Positions 48,068-59,311 of a stretch of 64,000 bases of DNA are shown here, in pieces. The notes under the pieces were generated by a model that was not told the DNA's origin, searched no databases, and saw only the letters and a list, made by a program, of their open reading frames with translations. Source of the DNA: Agapanthus africanus. Taxonomy: Eukaryota > Streptophyta > Magnoliopsida > Asparagales > Amaryllidaceae. Where the stretch lies: contig JASDDO010000016.1 in assembly GCA_030015575.1 (NCBI GenBank), positions 179,364,815-179,428,814 on the forward strand, written 5' to 3'. Both the position numbers and the translations under genes were made by a program. The first letter of the stretch is position 1. Every line of letters begins with the position of its first letter.

Positions 48068-50982
48068 TCATATGAGGGGGTCAAAAATCAGTGGTCGATG
48101 CCAAGCTTTGCAAAGACCGAATGTTAACACCAACCATTCAAAAATTTTATCAATGCAGTGCTCTGGTTGGTGGAAGAAGAAGTGTGGAAAGGGTAAGTGG
48201 TGGAATAGAATGTGTGTGTGTCTCATTTTGGAGAGACGATGCAGTGAGTGTGATGGATTACTCGCATTCTTTTTACAGTTCAGAAGAAGGGGTGGAGGTT
48301 CAATTTCATTGATTGGGAGATGATTCATCTCAACACCCGTGTCATTCAAAAATGCGAGTTCATCAGCGAAGATCTCCTCAAAAGTTCTATCAATACCCCG
48401 ATGAATAATGTCATCACAAAGTGTGGGGTGATCTTCAAACTCTAAAAACGGTTCATAATCAGTGTTAGTTGTTGACCCGGACATCTCGGTGGAAGAGTCC
48501 GTATGTGTATGATACATAGTTGGGTCAAACAATAACGAATGAAAAGAGTCAAGATCAGTATCAGGAGGATCATCAAATTCGCTGCTGTCGACATCCATTA
48601 GGTCGACAGAACAGACCTGAGCAGTAGGTTCGGAGGGTACACTTCCCAACTTGTAAATGTTCAGCTCTATTGACCTATTCCCGAAAGATAGGGTCATAGA
48701 GCCATTACGATAGTTGATTATTGCATTGGAAGTGGCCAAAAAGGGGCGACCTAAAATCACCGGAATTTGGTTTCGTGGGTTCGCTACAGGCTGTGTATCA
48801 ATTACAATAAAGTCCACAGGGAATATGAATTCCCCGATTTTTATTAACACATCCTCCAGTTCACCCTTAGGTTTGGTGATAGATCGGTCAGCCATCTGGA
48901 GAGTGCAATGGGTTGGCTTCAACTCTCCGATACCTAGTTGCTCATAGACTGAGTATGGAAGCAAGTTAACACTAGCGCCAAGGTCTAGTAGAGCACGGTT
49001 GATGTGTTTCTCCCCAATAGAAATGGAAATAGTAGGATATCCAGGATCCTTACGTTTCCTCGGTAATTGTTGGGGGAAAGCCGTATCTACTGTTTTTGCC
49101 ATGAAAATCTTCTTGGGCATTTGTTTCTTCCTCTTTCTAGTGCACAAGTTCTTAAGAGTTTTCGCATAGGACGGAACTTGTTGGATAGCATCTAGGAGAG
49201 GGATGTTGATGTTAACTTACTTAAAAATGTCCATAATCTTCTCCATATGTGGACTCGGTGTGTTAGCCCTTAACCGATTAGGATAAGGTGCTTTAGCAAT
49301 AAGCGCTGGGTCCATCATAGGAGAAGGAAGTGTGAATGGACCCGATCCCAAAATAGAAGTGGGGATCGTCCGTGAAGGGGTAGAAGAAATGGGCTGAAGT
49401 GGCGAGCCTTTTGGGAAACGAAGAATAGGCTCGGAAAAGGTGGTGGGGTAGAAGAACTGGGGTCATAATTAGAAGTGTGTGTGTGAGGAAAGGTCTCAGC
49501 CGGGGTGTTATTGATTGATTTATCAGTATCATCAAACTCTTCCCCAACGTGATTGTCAAGCACTCTTCCAGATCTCAACGTAAGTGCATCCACATGATGT
49601 GAATAGCCAGGATTGGGTAAAGGTTGAGCTGGAAGTTTCCCTTTCTCCCGTGCACTCATTTCGGCTTTTAGTTGTGCAATTTGTGCTTCCATCGATTTGA
49701 TATTCTCATTTTGAGAGACAATGATCTTCATCACATTCTCGATGGAAGATTGCAAACTTGCCATCCCTTGGATGGATTGTTTCATGAAAGTATCCAAGGT
49801 TTGTGCTAGTGCAGAGGTATTATCTGTACCAGTTAATTGCAAAGGACTAGACGGTGCAAAAGTGTTGGCCGGATTTTGAAAGTTTTGTGCTTGAAAGGGG
49901 TGCTGACTCAATTGAAGTTGTGGGTGCTGTTGTGGTGGAGGGGACCCTTGGAAATTGTTTTGGGTTGGAACCGTGTTTTGAAATTGTGATTGGTTCCAAG
50001 CAAAATTTGGGTGATTCCTCCAACCCTGATCATATGTGGAGGAAGATGGATCGTTTCTAGGTCTTTGAAATGCGGCATTGGTATGCTCAGGACCTTGAAA
50101 CGGACATTCTTCCGTCAAGTGAGACGGATCAGAACAGCATCCACATACAGTTTTGGAGAGTGATATTTGACTTAGGGCGGCAGCTAAAAATTTGTTTTCC
50201 ATATTCTCGAGTTTCTTATTGATAGCTGCAATGTCAGCTCTAACTCCTATGGAAATATCATTGCCATCCCTAGACGATTGACTCACACCCTCCCACTGTA
50301 AAGATTTTTCAGCGAAATCTTCTAGAAATTTACAGGCTTCCCCATCATCTTTAGTCATGAAGTTGCCTTGACACATGGATTCAAGGGTCTGTCTTGTGTT
50401 AGGATTAATTCCCTCATAAATGATTCGACACATTTCCCATCTCGGGATGCCGTGATGTGGACATTGGACTAACAGATCCTTGAAACGTTCAAGACATTTT
50501 GAAAATGTTTCATTTGGAAGCTGGGTGAATTGATAGATTTCGCTACGGACTCGAGCTGTCTTTTGATGTGGGTAGAATTTCTTAAGGAATGCTTTGACGA
50601 ATTCATCCCAATTTGAAATAGAATGTGCGGTAGTGTTATATAGCCACTTCTCGGCTAAATCGCACAAGGTAAATGGGAGAAGACGAAGACGTAAAGCATC
50701 CACAGAAAGCTGTGAAGTACCCATCATTGCGCATACATTTTCAAATTTCGTGATAAACACGTATGCGTCTTCAGACTCGAGACCGTGAAATTTTGGTAGA
50801 AGGTTGATGTATTGGGGTTTTATTTGAAAATTTTCCCCGTTGGCTGGTGGAATGGAAAGACAAGTGGAAAGTGGGCTTCGTGTAGGATAGCACCTCTCTT
50901 GGAGAGAGATGCGAGGTGGATTCTGCGCACCAACGGACGGCGGCAGATTAGTGGAAAAGAAGTTCGATGGAGGTGGATCCAT
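48068..50982 (-). pseudogene. Gag-protease region of gypsy element F (fossil)
   Basis: From the ATG at 50982 the protein has a retrotransposon gag core at about residues 60-235 (FHGLESEDAYVFITKFENVC, EKWLYN, FLKKFYP, ETFSKCLERFKDLL). A zinc knuckle CGCCSDPSHLTEEC (CX2CX4HX4C) follows at 280-293, then a glutamine-rich stretch. Next comes an aspartic protease with ALLDLGASVNLLPYSVYEQL, VDFIVID and VILGRPFLATSNAIIN, typical of Athila/Tat gypsy elements. There are few breaks. The gag looks nearly whole. No reverse transcriptase follows, so the element would depend on a relative for copying and integration. Confidence 0.88.
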
Positions 50983-51141
50983 CGATGTGGGTGTGGTGGT
51001 GGGTAAAAGAAAGGGTCACTGTAGAAATACCGACTTTTGGGTCGATAAAAGGAAACACGGACTTAACGGGCACTAGAAACCCGTGTCTAGCCTATCTTGC
51101 ACTAAAAAGGGTTAGTACAAGTGGCAGCGTGAATTTATAAT

Positions 51142-53359
51142 TGTAGGGTTCCTAGGCACTCTCAAGAGGTCTCCCAAGGCATCAACCATGCCAATTTCAA
51201 ATTTTAACGGTGCCGAGAAACTCGACTACGGATCGTTGGCTAGATATCTAGGCGAAACTATAAACTAGTTAACACTTAACTAATAGAATACGGATATACA
51301 ACCTTTGTAGATCCGGTGCTCCACCTCCACGGCTCCGCAATGAAGTCTCCTCGCTGTCCAAGATGGATCCCGGGCTCTAGCGTCGGCTTCATCGGAGAAT
51401 GGACGGGCTAGGTCATCGACGACGTGCCGAAGATGATCTACGTCGAAGCATCACTAGATCAAGCTCCACCTTCACCAAGCCATGAAAACTTGTGAAGGAA
51501 ACACACTCTACTACTTGGCAAGAGGTAGAGGATGAAGAAATAGGAAGTGGGTAGACTTTAGAATTGGATTTCTCACTCATTTCCATCAATCACCATTGAT
51601 GGAGCTTGCTTTCTTCAAGTGAAGAAAGGAAGAAGAAGAAGAATTATGTTATGATAAGTTATTTAGAAAACACAAAATAAAAGAATACTTATCATAATCA
51701 ACCATGGTCAAGTGTAGAGAATTAACTAAGGTTAGATTAATGGTTAGGGTTAAAGATAAAGACAAAGTGGTCACTTTTTCATGAAGCTTCAAAAAGCTTC
51801 ATGAAAGAAAATAAAATAAAGAAACCATTTTGCTTTTCTTTTATGCTTTTATTAATATCCAAAATGAATAAACAAATGATTAAATGAAAAAGCAAAACCC
51901 TAATCATTAAGTTAACCATGGTTTAATTCTATACACTTAACTAAATTAGCATGTATCATCAAACATGATACAAGCATGTGCACAAAATCATATCGCATAT
52001 GCAATGCGCACACCCGAGCGAGAAAATCCATTTAAAGTGAACCGATACTAGTTAATGCAAAGTAATATATCAAATATATAATTATGCATTAAATCATTAA
52101 ATCAACACTTGATTTAACGATCCGGTCATATCGCATATAACCGACTAGTATCATTAGTAACAACTTATCGAATCAATAGTTGATCCGATAACCCGGCTAT
52201 ATCGCATATAACCGATCAATGTCACATCGCGAGAATCGAATACAGTATCACATACTGGTATTATTCTCGGTCCCGCACATATCTCATATGCGCTCTTATT
52301 TCGTTTTGCTTGAGCCAGGAAACCTCTGTGTAGGACTCTAAAGACTCGTCAATACGCCGGCAGCAGATGATGATCATATCAAGCATCCACAAGCCGCAAG
52401 CGGTCTGCTAAACGTAACGGCCACCCGGGTATTGAGCGATCAGAAGATCGACGAGCAAGCCCGCTCACACTCCTGTGAATCCAACCAGTAACACTACCGT
52501 ACAGTCCGGTCTGATCGTCTGATATGTCGCATATCTCGCCTAGGGGTGGTAAACGTCAGACCCCAATAGCTCGATAAGTCGTGTCGATATGAGGTATAAC
52601 AATTCAAGAAACTACTGGTAACACTTACCAGTAAATCTCTGCAACCCTGGCCAGGGATTTCCTGTTATAGCCAATCGAACACAGCGCAACATCAACTCCC
52701 TATACCGGGAGAGACGAATCCCTTCCTATCGCTCATTGCCTCCATGTGACTCGGGACTGTACCCAAAAACCACCGTTTTGCACGCCCTCTTGGACGTGGT
52801 AAGATGGAAATCAAAGCATAGTGGGAACCACACAAGACTCTATGACGATCTCAGGTCAACAGACTACTCTGTACCGGTGTCACCAGAGAACTGCCATCTG
52901 ACGTGAGGTATAATACCATCTGGGAGTTCTCGGCGAGTCCGTCCAGTGTACCCAGTCTCTACTGAGCATCCGTATATCATCTCCGATGTCAAACACCAAT
53001 GGATATGGGATCATCCATCGCCCATCTGTATGGGTCGAGAAGGTACACGCTAGTCTACTCTGGTATATCGATGCCCCATTTCGATACACCTACGACTAGG
53101 GACTTTGAAGGATGTACTTATAGACTACCATGTCCCCACTAGTATGATCCGCATCATAGTCCAGGTAGTCAAGTACACATCCTAAGGGCTTTACCAACAT
53201 GTAGCAGAGAGACAATCATTATACACGTTAAGGTAAAGAGTAACCAGATAGCATACTATCATGTCGAGCAAGAAAGTCCTCCCTATATATGTCCCAGCAT
53301 CCACTATAATATACATCCTATGTACAGTAATGGCCTCTAGGGCATACATATAACTAACA
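51142..53359 (-). repeat. 3' LTR of element G
   Basis: It runs from TGTAGGGTTCCTAGGCACTC to ATATAACTAACA. The inverted repeat TACTGGTAA-CAC-TTACCAGTA is at 52613-52633, followed by the CCTGGCCAGG palindrome. Confidence 0.92.
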
Positions 53360-53372
53360 ATCTCCCACTTGC
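53360..53372 (-). other. Polypurine tract of element G
   Basis: The minus strand reads GCAAGTGGGAGAT directly before the LTR start TGTTAG. Confidence 0.85.
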
Positions 53373-56165
53373 ACTAGGGCCATCTGTAGCAGTGGTTGTA
53401 GTATCTCATACTCAACCATCCCATAAAAGTCTCTCTCTGGGAATAGGCCTTCGTGAGTGGATCCGCCGTGTTATCCTCTGAGTCTACTCTCCTTGCCTCG
53501 ATCACCTTGGAGATCAACCATCTCCATGATCAGGTGATACTGCCTTAGAATAAGTCTGGATTACTGATGGGACCGGCGTTCCTTGGCATAAGCCACAACT
53601 CCATTGTCTCACAATGGTAGGAACATAGTTCATCTCATGAACTATTATACATCCAAAACAGCCTCTTTGGTAATATCTTAAGTAGCGATGTATCCTGCCT
53701 TTATCGTCTAGTATGTCACGGTATCTAGCTTGGAACTCTTCCAACATACCGTCCCTTTACTGAGGGTAAAGACAATGCCTGCGACTGACATTCAGTCGTC
53801 TTTATCACCCTGGAACACTTCCAGTGATTCTCCCCAGGATCGATTGATACCATCTCACTACTACTAGTGAGTATCCTAACATCCAATTAGATCTATCTCA
53901 TAGATCCAAAACCTAGGATTTAGTAGGTATTACTTTGATCCTATATGGAGAATCCTAGTGATATGCGGAGATCGATCGATCGTAGCATAAGAAACTCCTT
54001 TCTTATCAAGAGTATGTCATCCACGTACTCTACGAGGATCGCCACCATACTCCCTACTACCTTTTTATATATACAAGGTTCATCTACCATTTTGATGATG
54101 TCAAACTCTTTGACTAATCCATCAAAACAGATGTTCCAACTCCGCGATGCCTGCTTTATCCTATAAAGCATCTTGCACACGTTTTCGCTGCTCCCACTGT
54201 CGACGAGGCCTTCTGGCTGTGTACTTATAGACGCACTCTTCTAAATCAGTATTTAGAAAAGCAGTCATGACACCCAACCGCCAGATATCGTAGTCACGGT
54301 ATGTAGCCGTGGCAAGTAGTATCTGGATGGACTTAAGCATAGGTACTGGAAAAGGTTTCATCATTATCCACGCCTGGTCAATGACGAAAACCTTTAACTA
54401 GTCTAGCTTTGAAAGTCTCAACTTTTCCATCTACACCAAGTAATCTTCTCAAGATATACTTGCTCCTGATGGGGATTTAACCCTTCAGATATAGCAGCCA
54501 AAGTCCATACTTTGCTGGTGTACATGGATTCCATCTCAGATTGCTAAGCATCCAGCCATTCTTACAGAGTCTTACTCCTGATGGCCAGCTCGAAGCTAGT
54601 TGGGTCATCATCTCATGATGTAATCCTCGCTCCCACTGTCATAGAGAAACCGAAGTATCTCTCAGGTGGGAGAGGAACCCTACTAGATCGGCGGAGAGGC
54701 TGAGGTTCGTTGGTATCTACTGAATCCTTTGGTTGTACCAAATCACCTGCTGTATTTTGTATAGCTGGAATCTTTCCAGTTCTACTTAATAGACCTTGCC
54801 TCGAGCTTGTCCAGATTTTGCTTTTAGACATAGGCTGGACAACCCCAAATCTTAACTAACTTAAGACATGGGCTCTTCCCATTCCATATCACATATGAAG
54901 CGGTAGGCAACTGATTTGATTGGAACCCTATTCAATAGGTATGCAGCTTCTTAAGTGCATAACTCCCAAAAGGAAATAGGTGACTCAGTAGTACTCATCA
55001 TAGAGCACACCATATCAGATAGGGTGTATCTGCTCTGCCCCGACATACCATCGTGCAATGGTGTATATGGAGGAGTAATGCTGAGAGAGAATCTCATTCT
55101 CCTTTAGAATAATTCAGGAATTCCGTGCTCAAGTATTCTCCTCCTTGATCTCATCATAGGACATAATACTTATTCCCGTATTTTGGTTCTCTACTTCTAA
55201 CTTATATTCTGTGAATATCTCAAAAGGTTCGGACTCATGTTTCAGCAGGAACATATGACTGAATCTTGAGAGATTATCAGAGAACGTAATGAAGTATTAA
55301 GAACCGGTCTTGGCATGTGTAGACTGGGGACCTACATACATCAACATGTATCATCCCAAGAGTTCACTAACTCTTTCTCTGTTTCCAATAAACAGAGCTG
55401 GTGTCATTATATCTTTGTGACATGACTGGCGAGTTTCACAAGATGTAAATTCAAACTAATTTAAATATGCATCTTTATGTAACTCTAGCTAGTCGGGTCG
55501 CATTGATATGACCTAGTCTACAATACCTCAAGAAGAATTCGTTCATTTCTGAACTCTTCCTCTTGTGTGTGTTCCGTATACAAAGAACTGCAGTTTGATT
55601 TAGAACATTAATGCTTTTAGATAACGTGCCTGAACCGATCAACTTTTGATATAGGAAATGTCCAAACATTATCCAACAATACAAAATATTATCGTTTCTT
55701 TACTAATAAAGAGACAGATATGATTTTGTATATCAGGTTCGGTATCTAATAACATACGTTCAGAATCAATGTATTACAATACAGGGTGACAGTGACCAAC
55801 AGACTTGGCTGCAACACTTGCCCCGTTTTCTGCCTCATGAAACTTATCACCCGTTCTCAGTTTTTCTACCCTTTTGTAGCCCTATGTAACATTTTACATA
55901 TCTGGGATCCAGATCCGGTATCAAATACCCAGGATTCGGAGGATACTGAGAAACAGTTCTGTATAATGAACACACCCGAAGATGATGCATCAGCATGCAC
56001 TCTCTTCGTTTGGGCGGCACGGGAAATCTGGTATTCCCCAATTTCCTGCTCTGTCTTATAACAATTATAAGTTGGAGCGGGACCAACGTTCCCCAGCTCA
56101 GTATAACAAGCGGGTTCGGTCATTAATCCGTATTATTATCTTGATTAAGGCGTGATATGGTCGCT
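53373..56165 (-). pseudogene. Decayed gag-pol region of element G
   Basis: On the minus strand there is a protease-like SWVFDTGSGSQIC near 55.9 kb and a pre-integrase YCRLGHINATRL near 55.5 kb. Integrase and linker remains lie near 54.7 kb, and reverse transcriptase with YVDDILL near 54.0 kb. RNase H remains lie near 53.5 kb. The gag core seen in B is not visible. It parallels C and E, is broken many times, and is about 1 kb shorter than in B. Confidence 0.75.
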
Positions 56166-56599
56166 ACCTGGAGAGAGAGAAGAAAACACTCAGCGTGCGC
56201 TCTTGCAAGAATAGATTGGTTATTATTTTATCTAATTAGGATGGTTCCCACTGCTTTTTATCAAATCTTCCTCCAAACCCTAAAAGGAAAGACTAGCCGG
56301 GATTAATTACACACTACAAGTTCGCCAATCTTTCAGCCAGGCCAGTGTCGGTACTTTGAGGGAGGTCCCCCGTGCTTTCGCACGAACCTAATTAATGTAA
56401 ACCTCGTTTTCCCAGAGGCGTAACCCCGTTGACACCTTTCTAGACACCTACTTGATCGGCTAATTGTAATGTATAAAACTCTCCCAGGAGTAACAATTAC
56501 TCGCAGCGGGTATCGGGATCCAACTATCTCATAGAAGGTATGCAATCTCATTGCAAATTTCAACACTTAAAATTCCCGATAATATTTTGCCCCTAACGT

Positions 56600-56806
56600 G
56601 CTATGACCTTGACGAAAGCCAACAAACCATAGCCCGCTAGTCAAGTTCAACCCGTCATTTCCTGATTGAATTAAACCCACCCGCACGACCCTTGACGAAA
56701 GCCAACAAAGCCGCACGACTACCCTAATCCAATCGCATCGTATGCTAGCAGATAAGCAGCATATAGCTACCGCACACTGCACCTTGACGAAAGCCAACAA
56801 ATGCAG
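56600..56806 (-). ncRNA. Leader hairpin series of element G
   Basis: Hairpin 1 is at 56600-56633 with arms GCTATG/CATAGC, and hairpin 3 at 56777-56806 with arms CTGCA/TGCAG. A weaker middle one is at about 56683-56715. All three carry the identical core CTTGACGAAAGCCAACAAA. A further AGGTTTT/AAAACCT stem follows near 56855-56872. Confidence 0.65.
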
Positions 56807-56939
56807 CACGAATACTATATACAACTTATCTGAAATGACGGAGGGCTACGACAGGTTTTTCTGAAAACCTATTGCTTAATGAACTTGATATCGTTGTAGG
56901 ATCGAATGAATTTTGAAATTGAGTGTTTTTTAGGCTTTT

Positions 56940-57205
56940 CTAGTTTTGCTAAAAGAGTCACTCCCGGTGAAGGGATCGTCGGTCCTTTCCTCGTCGAATG
57001 AGGTGCTGGATATATCATATATATCACTGTGCAAAGCAAAAACTCTTAAAAGCAATCAAAAACCAAACCGAGTGTGTAGCATCTGCCAGTTATTGCTAAA
57101 GGAGTCACTCCCGGTGAAGGGATCTCGGTCCTTTCCTTATCGAATAAGGTGCTGGATATATCACATATACCGCTGTGCAAAGCAAGAACTGTAGCTACCT
57201 GTTTT
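56940..57205 (-). repeat. Twofold leader repeat of 147 bp in G
   Basis: Two copies of GAGTCACTCCCGGTGAAGGG start at 56955 and 57102. Each is followed by an inverted repeat around CGA (CCTCGT/ATGAGG and CCTTAT/ATAAGG). Confidence 0.65.
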
Positions 57206-59067
57206 ATTTTGAAATTCGATTCTACAACATCTTAGGTTTCTTTTAATTTCATTAATCTCATTAATGAAGTCCCATCATTTAAATACCTAAACATCACAGA
57301 TAAATACGACGTACACTTATGCCATCTGCATTCGCCTCGATGTCCCCTCGTGCACCGTTAGGTTAGGTAACTAACGACAGAGCGGGGCAGGGCTAGCGCG
57401 GGTGTAAAACATAAGTAACGTCTATATAATATATCATATATACTATATACTGTATCTATCACAGAACATCACATGATCACATCACAGATATCGCAGCAGA
57501 AGAAACATATGAAATATTGGATATACTAGGACGTCCGTGTTTTCAATACGAGCCAGTATAAAACACGGATTCCACGGTCGTGACGAATAGCCAAACCCAC
57601 ACCCCTAGACCCCTACGAGAGCGGCAAGCAACCCTACCAAATCTAGAGTTAGGAGACCCGGACTCGACTCCTCGAGTTGGTCTCCCACTGGACTCCAGAA
57701 CCCGGTTACTTGTGCTCCCCTCCTTGGGTCTATCCTAGTACGGAAAAGTAAATAATATACAAAGGGTGACATCTTCCGCAACCTGGAAGTGCCCCAAATA
57801 AAAGAATATTACATACAAGTTTTTACATGAATGAAAATGAAAAAACACTCATCTCACATAAAAACCCCCGGCTATTCGTACACGACGATCCAATATAACA
57901 TATCCAGCAACACATAACATCACATGTCATCAACGTAAATAAATATGCGCATCCCAATTGTCGTTGACATATAGCAACGAAACCGGCGATATCATATATT
58001 ACACTTACGGTCACAGAAAAGAAAGTGTAAAACTACAACAGTTGGAATCCGCAACCTATATAGACATCGCATGCCTAATCAAATGAATTCCTTAGACATC
58101 ACATGCCTAACAATTATAAACCCCGCATTTTAGTCTCAAAATCGAAAACACTTTTCAATATCAAGTCGGGCAATTCAACAGGATTCCCGACATCCTGATC
58201 GAATGCTCGTCGCAAACTTCAGTAGACGGCCGCACCCCCGATACCGTCGACGAAGTGCACCAAGGCGGAACACCGCTACCGGGAGCACCCAAACGGATGC
58301 TTTCGGCGATGGGGTTCTCCTACAATCACTTGGTCGGGGCTATGGAGTGAGGCTGTCTATTAAGTTTATCCGGTGAGTATCCGCGTACGCTACGTGATTG
58401 CGACGGACTTTTGATCACATCAAAATTCCGTGGCAACCGATCAAGTGAGACTAAACTGCTATATTTATAACATTCATTCAGTTATCTCATAACATATTGT
58501 GAATTCTAATTATTGTATTACATTCCAGATAAACAGAAAATGTTAAACTTTCCGATCGAACATTCAAACACCCAAGTTTTCCCGAAACAAATCAACACAT
58601 GAAACAAGTTTAAAAACATCCAGTTCATGCCTCAGTACCAACGGTCCAGCCGTAGAAGGGTCAAGCCAACGCCTCACATGTGGCACGCCGTACTGCCCCA
58701 AACCCGAAGGTTCAAAGGGAAGTTCAAGACGGTCACATAATCGAGTTAAGGTTTGTTGTCTTCTAGAGGGACCATCGCGTTACTTGCACTACTTAGAACG
58801 TCGTTAAACTACGGAAAGATCCAACACTTGGAAATTTCCCGACAGGGGAAAAGTTGGGTATTTATATCCGGTCGAACTTTTTAACATATTCAAAAAAATT
58901 ATCCGGAACGACACATAGACAAAGTTTGACAATCCGATCGAATGTATGAACTCCCAATACAACCCAAAATACTCAACTCTTTATTTCAGATTAAAAATTC
59001 CCAGGAAAACCAGCACTGCAAAATAGGAGTTACTGTGCAAAATTCAATGGCAGATAAGACAAAAGGG

Positions 59068-59112
59068 CCGCGGAAGGGCCGCATTAGCACGCTAATGCCG
59101 CGATTCCGCCGC
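59068..59112 (-). ncRNA. GC-rich hairpin past primer site, element G
   Basis: The outer arms GCCGCGGAA and TTCCGCCGC are nearly complementary. The inner stem GCATTAGC/GCTAATGC (59081-59098) is a perfect 8 bp with different sequence from C's inner stem. It lies 187 nt from the primer site, the same as B and C. Confidence 0.65.
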
Positions 59113-59298
59113 ACTTTAGAAAGATCATTGGGTAATTTTTGCATCGTAATACTTAGATTTACCTGCTAATTTTTCTTCATATTTTTAATTTGCAAAAATC
59201 CACATTTTACAAAAATGTCCAGAGAGCATTTTGTATTGGGGTTTCGGGTTCGTTCGGAATTCAAATGTCGTCTAGACTTCGCCTAAGGCTCTAGCTAG

Positions 59299-59310
59299 GC
59301 TCTGATACCA
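59299..59310 (-). other. Primer binding site of element G
   Basis: TGGTATCAGAGC on the minus strand lies one base past the LTR at 59312. It is tRNA-iMet type. Confidence 0.88.
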
Positions 59311-59311
59311 C

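Larger units (their letters stand above)
56166..59298 (-). mobile_element. Leader of element G
   Basis: This non-coding 3.1 kb carries the hairpin series, the twofold repeat, a segment with GAGTATCCGCGTAC near 58374, the module shared with the LARD-like element (about 58515-58775) and the GC-rich hairpin near the primer site. Confidence 0.8.
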
